The notes under the pieces are model-generated. The model did not search any database and was not told where the DNA came from. It worked only from the letters and a program-made list of their open reading frames with translations. Of a DNA stretch of 64,000 bases, positions 57,476 through 64,000 are shown one piece after another (the first letter of the stretch is position 1; each line of letters opens with the position of its first letter). The DNA is taken from positions 5,490,434-5,554,433 of the forward strand of contig CM028382.1 of assembly GCA_013146195.2 (NCBI GenBank), read 5' to 3'. The translations under genes and the position numbers were made by a program. Origin of the DNA: Codonopsis lanceolata. Lineage: Eukaryota > Streptophyta > Magnoliopsida > Asterales > Campanulaceae.

Positions 57476-57697
57476 CTACTTCTTCTCTTCCTTCTCAGCC
57501 TCTGCAGCCTTCTTCAGTCTAGCACCAAGATGGCGTTCGTTTGTCCTCTCAATACGCAACTTAGCGTAAGCATTGAAGGACTTCATTTCATCGGTGATCT
57601 TAACAAGTTCTGCAGTTGGCTTCTCGCAGACTATTGGCAAATAAGTACCTTGGACTTGAGTTGCTGTAGCCAGTTCCTCGGGGGCAGAATCACCAGC
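57476..57697 (-). CDS. RPL13: 60S ribosomal protein L13 (eL13), last exon
   Basis: The terminal exon of a cytosolic ribosomal protein gene on the minus strand encodes 73 residues and a TAG stop at 57476-57478. It begins [20 protein letters not shown] and ends [16 protein letters not shown], the typical Ala/Glu/Lys-rich tail of plant eL13. It has no stop or frameshift. The acceptor is TAG at 57700-57698. eL13 is part of the large ribosomal subunit in the cytoplasm. It joins the preceding exon in phase 0. Good conservation indicates it was under selection until recently. Confidence 0.95.
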   Translation of the reverse strand, partial: AGDSAPEELATATQVQGTYLPIVCEKPTAELVKITDEMKSFNAYAKLRIERTNERHLGARLKKAAEAEKEEKK

Positions 57698-57777
57698 CTA
57701 GAGTAAAAGTATAATTAGTGTTAGAAACAAAACAAGATGAATGAAATAGCTGAATTGTAACAGGAGACCAATGTTAC
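57698..57777 (-). other. RPL13: Intron of RPL13
   Basis: An 80-bp intron has GTAACA donor (57777) and CTCTAG acceptor (57698) on the minus strand, in phase 0 between the KSK and AGD codons. Confidence 0.92.
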
Positions 57778-57936
57778 CTTGGACTTGCGGGCACGCCTTG
57801 GGAAGACAACTAATTTGGCCTTGTATGCCTTCAACCTCTGAACATTTGTCTGGAGACCTTCTAGAGATCGGTTTCTTCGGCGATGATCAACAAAGATACC
57901 AACTGTTGGTGCAAGCTTCTTTGGAATGCCAACTGC
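57778..57936 (-). CDS. RPL13: 60S ribosomal protein L13 (eL13), penultimate exon
   Basis: It encodes 53 residues, [20 protein letters not shown] followed by [20 protein letters not shown] and [13 protein letters not shown], the central RNA-binding core of eL13. It is intact, with acceptor CTTCTAG before 57936. Plant eL13 is about 206 residues; the two exons here give 126, so about 80 N-terminal residues are missing. None of the upstream 490 bp to the hAT element encodes them. The missing exon(s) lie beyond the transposons, right of the window, or are lost. Confidence 0.95.
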
Positions 57937-58426
57937 CTAGAAGATTATTGAAAACATACAATGGTCAAATTCACATGCATAATAAAAACATCAGTCATCC
58001 TTGTAGAAAGATTCTAAACCCACAAAAAAAAAAAAACATAGAAATCAAAAGTATTTAGTCAGGGAAAAAGAGACGGCAATCACAAGCAAAAAAATAACAC
58101 CTACTACGCAGCAACATTGTCAAAATAAAGTGTTGCATCGAACTTGCATTCCAAAGAGCGTGTAAAAAAGGAAGAATCCCAGGATTAAAATTTCAAATCA
58201 CAATTCTACAACATCATTTAATTTCGAAGTAATTGTTTATATACTTCCCCCAAGTATTTCCCATACCATTACTCTATATCTTCAAGTACAATTGAAATGC
58301 ATTATGACGAAGAGATAAGATATAGCTTTCTAGGCTGCATTTTGCATCAACTAACACAATCATTCTAATTGCTTAGAGCCCATCGCATGTTCATCATCTC
58401 AGTTCTGCACCATTTCCATGACTCAT
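57937..58426 (-). other. Sequence 5' of the L13 exons (probable intron)
   Basis: AT-rich, with no exon-like match to the L13 N-terminus on the minus strand. It reaches to the start of the hAT element. Best read as the remaining part of an intron. The acceptor at 57937 is intact (CTTCTAG). Confidence 0.65.
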
Positions 58427-58967
58427 CCATAGTTGTCAAAGGCGAGCGCCTTCCGTGCCTCAGGCGAGAGGCGAGGCGAGTCAAGCCATTGGCGCCTCAA
58501 AGAAGCTGGGCGTATGCCTTTGGCAACTTTTTTTTTAAGCTAGAGGCGCCAAAAACTCAACTAAGTCGCTCGTTTTTTTTTTACTTTTTAACTAGGAAAC
58601 GACGTAATTTTAGGTTAGAATAAATAGATTATAAAACCTAAAATACCCAAAAGACTCCATTTATTCAGACGAATCAAGTCGATATTGATGCGAGCCCTAG
58701 CAGCTTTCCGACTTCACTGTAGCCTTCGACTTCTTCTTCCGACTTCAAGAAGGGTTCCAACTTCAAGGAGGGTTTCGTCTTCAAGGAGAGCTTCATCTTC
58801 AGCTTTCTTGACTCCATGTTCCAAGTAAACTCTCCTTTCTTCACTCTGCTTGACTTCACTCTGTTCCAAGTATATTTTTTTTTGCTTCTTTAACTCTGTT
58901 CGACTGTGCTTGAAGCCTTGAACTCTGTTTGACTGTGTAGAGTCTGTAGACTTAATCTGTTCTTTTT

Positions 58968-59066
58968 TAAAAAATTACTTGTTCTTTCCTTTCATTAAAA
59001 AAATTACTTGTTCTTTCCTTTCATTAAAAATTACTTGTTCTTTTCTGTTTCCTTTCATTAAATTAC
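58968..59066 (+). repeat. Tandem 31-bp repeat in H1 leader
   Basis: Three units of AAATTACTTGTTCTTTCC with TTTCATTAA lie in tandem, the last one expanded by a few bases. They lie in the untranslated leader of the transposon. Confidence 0.75.
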
Positions 59067-59258
59067 TTGTCTCAATTACAAAATTGTCACAAAAATTAAA
59101 TTTTTTTACTCTACTCTGTTCTATTTCCTTTCATTAACTGAATAACTGTGTACTTTCTTAAAAATTAAAGATTGTTTTTAACTCTGTTCTCAAATTCTCT
59201 CTATTCTATAATCTATACTTCCATTACTTAGTTTTTTGTCTTTTCGTTTTCCTTAGAA

Positions 59259-60407
59259 ATGTCAGCCCCCGCAAATAGTAGTGGTCAAAAGGATCCAGCT
59301 TTGGAAATACGTGATATTGGAAGATCCCAAAAATACGAATAGCACTACTTGTATTTTTTGTGGTAAAAAATACTCTGGAGGTATTTGTAGGGCGAAACAA
59401 CATATTGTTGGAGGATTTAAAAATGTAAAGGGTTGTGATCAAGTGCCAACAAAGGTGAAGGATGAAATAAGAAATTTCATGGTGGTGAAAAGAAGAACGA
59501 AAGAGCAAGCAATTCTAGAGAGAGAATTACGTGCTCGAAATGATAATGAACGCCATGAAATTGGGGATGAAAATGAAAGTAAAGAGGTCGAGTCGAGGGT
59601 AGCAAAGTCAAACAATAAAGGGCCGATGGATTTATTTGTTAATCGCACCAAGAACCCACTGCAGAAAATATTAAACAACAAAAAGGTCAAAATAAGGAGG
59701 CGTTGAAAGAGTTGAGGACTCGAGCATGTTCGGCCATTACTAGATGGATGTATGATGCCATGATTGCTTTTAATGTTGTGTAAGTATGATAGTTTTTAAG
59801 AGATGATAGATGCAATTGCAAAACATGGTCTAGGGATCAAAGGTCCAAGTTACCATGAGGTGAGAGTTCCTTTTCTCAAGAAAGAGGTGGATGAGGTTAA
59901 CAAATCTATGGAAGACCACAAAAAGGAATGGATTCAACATGGTTGTTCCATTATGTTGGATGGGTGGAAAGACAAGAGAGAACAAACATTGGTGAATTTC
60001 CTTGTCAATTGTCCTAAAGGAAGTATGTTTGTGGAGTCGGTTGATGCTTATGATTACGCCAAGACTAGGGAGAAGATGTGTGAGCTAGTAAGTAATTTTG
60101 TGGAGAAAATTGGGCCTGAAAACGTGGTTCAAGTTATTACGGATAATGCTTCGAATATGAAGTTAGCGGGTAAGAATCACTTGAATGTTACTTCTTTAAC
60201 TGAATATTGAATTATTGATACTCTCATAGTCTTGCTAAAAGTGATTATTCTTTCCTTTCTTTCATAGGGTCGATGTTGGGAGGCAAAATATCCTCATGTA
60301 TATTGGACATCGTGTGCTGCCCATTGCTTGGACTTGATTTTGGAACATTTGTTTGAAATACCAAGTATGAAGTCAGTCTTTAAAAAGGCTATCAAGTTGA
60401 GCAGCTA
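59259..60407 (+). pseudogene. hAT transposase H1 (BED finger, DUF659), truncated
   Basis: The ATG at 59259 starts MSAPANSSGQKDPA, preceded by an acceptor-like TTCCTTAG. A BED zinc finger follows in shifted frame: CIFCGKKYSGGICRAKQHIV with the final His expected beyond. A charged linker leads to MDLFVNRTK. After a stop/frameshift near 59705 comes the DUF659 region (59803-60168) with RVPFLKKEVDEVNKSMEDHK, CSIMLDGWKDKREQTLVNFL and ENVVQVITDNASNMKLAG. The intron 60170-60267 (GTAAGA...CATAG) is spliced to the segment resembling CAAHCLDLILE, again frameshifted. Translation ends where H2 is inserted (codons SSY near 60407). The hATC domain is outside. Not functional. Confidence 0.85.
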
Positions 60408-62376
60408 CCATAGTTGTTAAAGGCGAGCGCCTTTGGCGCCTCAGGCGAGGCGAGGCTTCGGCGCCTCAAGAAGGTTAGGCAAGTCGATGTGAAGAAGTCG
60501 AGGAAAAGTCGTCGACTTTGGCACTTTTTTTCCAGGCAACAGGCGCTAAAAAGTCCATTAAGTCGCTCACTTCGTTTTTTAAAATTTTTAAAACTAATTA
60601 AGGATGAAACGACATAGTTTAGGGCTTACTATAAATATAAAGTAAACCCTAAAATAACCCAACACTTCATACGACCCCAAAGAGACCACGATACGGTGCG
60701 GCGGCGTGTGAAGCTGCGAAGGTGTGACTGCCGACTTCAGTCTGCCGAGTCATCGAGTGTCGACTTCATCTTCTTCTTCGCGAGGTTTCTTCATCGTTTG
60801 CCTTCTACGGTCTGTCCAAGTTCCAACTTCCAAGTAAACTCTTCTTCCCTTTCTTTGTGTTTGACTTTTTCTGTTTTCTTTTTTTTTCTTCAGTCTGAGA
60901 CTTCGAGTCTTTGAGACTTAGTTTTTTCTTCACTCTTCAGTCTGTTTAAGACTTCATCAGTTCACTAATTTTGTTTCCTTCAATGTATTCGATTTGTTTT
61001 ATAAAATATAAATTTGTTTCTATTTATGTTCTGTATTGTAAGTTTGTAACTCTTAAAAAATAATCAAGTTCTATTACTCAGTTCAATCGATTTTGTTTCC
61101 TACTTTCCTTCAATGTATTCTATTGTGACTCGTTCACCGATTTTCTGCTCGCTATGGAAATCTTATGTTCGGTCCTTCAATCATTCAATGTGTTCTGCTC
61201 GCATCGCATTATGTTCGGAACTCTTTTATGTAATTAATAATTTGTGACTCGGTTCACCGATTTTCTTCGCCTAACTTTCGTGACTTGTCTTTCAATGTGT
61301 TTTGTTCAGACTTTTATGTTCTGGAACTCTTTTCTGTAATTAATAATTATGTTTAAAAATTGTCAATTAAATTTTTTCTGTTTTTGTTTTGTAAACTTGA
61401 AGTCTTTGTTATTTTGTTTTTGTTTTTTTTTTATAATTTCTTTATCTGTGTACTTTCTTAGAAATGTCAGCCCCCTCAAGTAGTAGTAGTGGTGGTGGTC
61501 GAAAGGATCTAGCTTGGAAGTACGTGAAATTGGAAGATCCCAAAACACGAATTCCACAACTTGTATTTTTGTGATAAAAATACTGGAGGTATTTTTAGGG
61601 CAAAACAACATATTGTTGGAGGATTTAAAAATGTAAAGGGTTGTGATAAGAGTGCCGGCGGAGGTGAAGGATGAAATAAACCATTTCATGGGGGTGAAAA
61701 AAGAACGAAAGAGCAATCAATTCTAGTGAGAGAATTATGTGCTCAAAATGATGATGAACACAATGAAATTGGGGATGAAAATGAAAGTGAAGAGGTCGCG
61801 TCAAGGACAGCAAAGTCAAACAATAAAGGGCCGATGGATTTATTTGTTAATCGCACCGGGAAACAAACTGCAAAAAATATTAGACAACAAAAAGGTCAAA
61901 ATGAGGAGGCGTTGAAAGAGTTGAGGACTCGAGCATGTTCGGCTATTGCTAGATGGATGTATGATGTTGGGATTGCTTTTAATGTTGTGAAGTATGATAG
62001 TTTTCAAGAGATGATCGATGCAATTGCAAAGTATGGTCCGGGTATAAAAGGTCCAAGTTACCATGAGGTGAGAGTTCCTTTTCTCAAGAAAAAGGTGAAT
62101 GGGGTTAACAAATCAATGGAAGACCACAAAAAAGAATGGATACAACACGGTTGTTCCATTATGTTGGATGGGTGGAAAGACAAGAGGGAACGGACATTGG
62201 TGAATTTTCTTGTCAATTGTCCCAAAGGAAGTATGTTTGTGGAGTCGGTTGATGCTTCTGATTATGCCAAGACTGGTGAGAAGATGTGTGAACTAGTTAG
62301 TAATTTTGTGGAGAAAATTGGGCCTGAAATGTGGTTCAAGTTATTACGGATAATGCTTCGAATATGAAGTTGGCGG

Positions 62377-62478
62377 GTAAGAATCACTTCAATGTTACTT
62401 CTTTAACTGAATAGTGAATATTGAATTATTGATACTCTTTTAGTCTTGTTAAAAGTGATTATTCTTTCCTTTTCATAG
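62377..62478 (+). other. Intron 1 of hAT transposase H2
   Basis: GTAAGAATC donor and TTTTCATAG acceptor give a 102-bp intron. The matching intron in H1 (60170-60267) is 98 bp with the same splice sites. Splicing restores the frame across the AG-SMLEAKYP junction in H2. Confidence 0.82.
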
Positions 62479-63282
62479 GGTCGATGTTGGAGGCAAAATA
62501 TCCTCATCTGTATTGGACACCGTGTGCTGCCCAGCTTGGACTTGATTTTGGAAGATTTGTTTGAAATACCAAGTATCAAGTCAGAGTTTAAAAAGGCTGT
62601 CAAGTTGAACAATTACATCTATAGTCGCCTCGGGGTAGTGAATATGATGAGGAAATTCACTAAGCTTGAGCTTGTAAGACCCGCAACAACTCAGTTTGCC
62701 ATAGCTTTCCTTACTCTTTCAAGGAAAAAAGTACTAAAGAAAAACTTGAGGGCAATGTTCACCTCAGATGCTTGGAATACCAGCAGATGGGAAAAGGAGC
62801 AAAAAAGGTAAACGTGCAGCAAGGATTGTTATGGATTTTAGATTTTGGACGGGAGCAACGGATGCTTTGAAGGTTGCTAGTCCTCTTGTGAAGGTTCTAC
62901 GATTTGTTGATGGTGAGAAAAAACCTGCCATGGGATATCTCTACGAGGCTATGGATAGAGCAAAGGAGTTGATTGCGAAATTTTTTGATAACATTGAAGA
63001 GATACAGTGATTATTATCGAATCATTTATCGGAGGTGGGAGGATCAACTTCACCGGCCTTTACACGCAGCAGGTTACTACTTGAACCCTGAATTTTACTA
63101 CACAAATCCAGACATAGAGAATGATGTGGAGGTTAGAGAAGGGCTCCTCAAATGTATTGAGAGATTGGTACCCGAGGCGGACATACAAGACAAAATCAAC
63201 ACTGAGTTGAGTGCTTATAGGAATGCAGATCGTCATTTTGGGATGCCAATGGCTGTAAGACACATAGATAAAATGTCACCAG

Positions 63283-63364
63283 GTACTTTAACTATAATTA
63301 CACATTGATAATTTTATATATTTAATTTGAAATAGTTACTAATGAGAATAAATACGTTCAATAG
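63283..63364 (+). other. Intron 2 of hAT transposase H2
   Basis: GTACTTTAA donor and TTCAATAG acceptor give an 82-bp intron, joining MSP to AEWRRSYGKG in frame. Confidence 0.8.
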
Positions 63365-63483
63365 CTGAGTGGAGGAGGTCTTATGGTAAAGGTACTCCAA
63401 ATTTACAGAAATTTGTCATCAAGGTTCTTAGCCTCACTTGTAGCGCATCCGGATGCGAGAGAAATTGGAGTTTTTTTGAGCAC

Positions 63484-63590
63484 GTAAGTATTAAATAATC
63501 ATTAGTAATTACTAATTGGAAATTAGTTAATACTAGAAATTGTATTAGCGCTTATTCAATAATATTTAAATTTTAAATTGACATTGAAAG
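63484..63590 (+). other. Intron 3 of hAT transposase H2
   Basis: GTAAGTATT donor and TTGAAAG acceptor give a 107-bp intron within the hATC region, joining FFEH to VHSKKRNRL, a segment conserved in hAT dimerisation domains. Confidence 0.82.
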
Positions 63591-64000
63591 GTTCATAGCA
63601 AGAAAAGGAATCGATTGACTCAAGTTCGATTAAATGATTTGGTTTTCGTGAAGTATAATAGAGCCTTGAGACGAAGATACAATCTTCGAGACACAATTGA
63701 TCCCATCTCCTTGCCTGATATTGATGATGACAACGAGTGGTTTGTCGGTGAAGATGATGACATGTTTGATGATGGTCTCAATTGAGAGCAAATTAGTAGA
63801 GCTAGTGGGGCTGAGGATCCTCTTTATTACACAAGATCTGGTACCGGTTTTGGGGGACGGACCGGATATGCCGGTGGAGGTCGAGGCCCGAGGTGGCGGT
63901 CGAATTTCTGTGCCAATTGTTGGACTTGGAGGTGCTAGTAGTTCAAGGCAAAGCGTGTATTATTCTTCGTGACATTAAGAAAGCTCGTCCTCGAGTTTTG

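Larger units (their letters stand above)
58427..60407 (+). mobile_element. hAT transposon H1, 5' part, interrupted by H2
   Basis: It begins CCATAGTTGTCAAAGGCGAG and has a GC-rich subterminal region with repeated GGCGAGG/GCGCCTC motifs (58440-58560). A T-rich leader follows, containing three tandem 31-bp units (ATTACTTGTTCTTTCCTTTC, 58972-59066), then a transposase gene from 59259. The element breaks off at 60407, where a second copy with the same start begins. The remainder of H1 is expected on the far side of that copy, beyond the window. Confidence 0.82.
61464..63785 (+). pseudogene. hAT transposase H2 (BED, DUF659, hATC), frameshifted
   Basis: The ATG at 61464 starts MSAPSSSSSGGGRKDLAWKY. 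The BED finger is frame-shifted near 61545-61700. A 213-codon open part (61726-62364) holds KSNNKGPMDLFVNRTGK, FQEMIDAIAKYGPGIKGP and CSIMLDGWKDKRERTLVNFL. Intron 1 is 62377-62478. The next part includes LDLILEDLFEIPSIKSEFKK, LGVVNMMRKFTKLELVRPAT and ARIVMDFRFWTGATDALKVA. Another frame change near 63008 leads to YYLNPEFYYTNPDIENDVEV. Intron 2 is 63283-63364 and intron 3 63484-63590. The hATC dimerisation region shows CSASGCERNWSFFEHV and KKRNRLTQVRLNDLVFVKYN. TGA at 63783-63785 ends the frame, but homologous-looking sequence continues (EQISRASGAED). Such enzymes cut and paste the element; this copy has several breaks. Confidence 0.88.
60408..64000 (+). mobile_element. hAT transposon H2, nested in H1 (runs off the window)
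   Basis: It starts CCATAGTTGTTAAAGGCGAG, nearly identical to the H1 start, with the same GC-rich subterminal region. Its leader (60700-61463) is T-rich and contains repeated AATGTATTC/AATGTGTT and AATTAATAATT words. It carries a transposase gene from 61464 with BED, DUF659 and hATC parts, spread over four exons. The right terminus is not in the window. Inserted into codons of H1 that correspond to 62605 of H2 itself. Confidence 0.85.

Overview
This is plant nuclear DNA, very probably eudicot. The evidence is spliced transposon ORFs with GT-AG introns, plant-lineage LTR retrotransposons (Ty3/gypsy chromovirus and Tat types, a SIRE-like Ty1/copia), plant LINEs with DUF4283 ORF1 and RVT_3-type RNase H, BED-DUF659-hATC hAT transposons, Stowaway-like MITEs and degenerate TTTAGGG repeats. 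About 95% of the window is nested, mostly decayed mobile DNA. The only recognisable host gene is the 3' half of a cytosolic ribosomal protein L13 (eL13) gene on the minus strand at 57476-57936. No tRNA or rRNA gene and no CRISPR array was seen.

Layout, left to right. 1-3558: decayed pol of a chromodomain Ty3/gypsy element (+), followed by its long 3' LTR (3554 to about 6095). 6096-11668: a scrambled Tat-type cluster made of an inverted LTR end, an LTR, a gag fragment, an LTR tail with PBS, leader, gag start and a second LTR with hairpin-bearing subrepeats. 11944-12085: interstitial telomere-like tract. 12086-14250: LINE pieces in both orientations. 14251-25518: a complete but decayed chromodomain gypsy element (-) with both LTRs. 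It sits inside a LINE whose other half resumes at 25519-26310. Its 5' LTR carries a 1.3-kb solo LTR, and its RNase H region carries a truncated copy of the same repeat. 26310-27255: Tat LTR fragment (-). About 27256-37835: SIRE-like copia element (+) with a gag that is open except for one stop, a degraded protease/integrase, a well preserved RT and RNase H, and about 4 kb of unrecognised post-pol sequence.

37836-44454: second Tat-type element (+) with 5' LTR, leader, decayed gag/RT and a tandem repeat block, ending at a 100-N assembly gap (44455-44554). 44555-53034: 3' portion of a Tat/Retand-like element (+) with RT, two RNase H-like regions, integrase, a large intron-containing antisense accessory ORF (51364-48375) and an 805-bp 3' LTR. 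53035-57053: hAT-like terminus, Stowaway-like MITE, a LINE derivative with ORF1 but no ORF2 and intact target duplications, and a small palindromic MITE. 57476-57936: the L13 exons. 58427-64000: a hAT element lying on the 5' side of the L13 exons, itself interrupted by a second copy of the same family that runs past the window edge.

The elements work as separate selfish units, so no host pathway is encoded here. The main value of the region is as a stratigraphic record of insertions within insertions. Further points of interest are a disrupted or transposon-bloated L13 locus, an antisense accessory ORF, and repeat structures in the Tat LTRs. Boundaries given as approximate are marked so in the entries.
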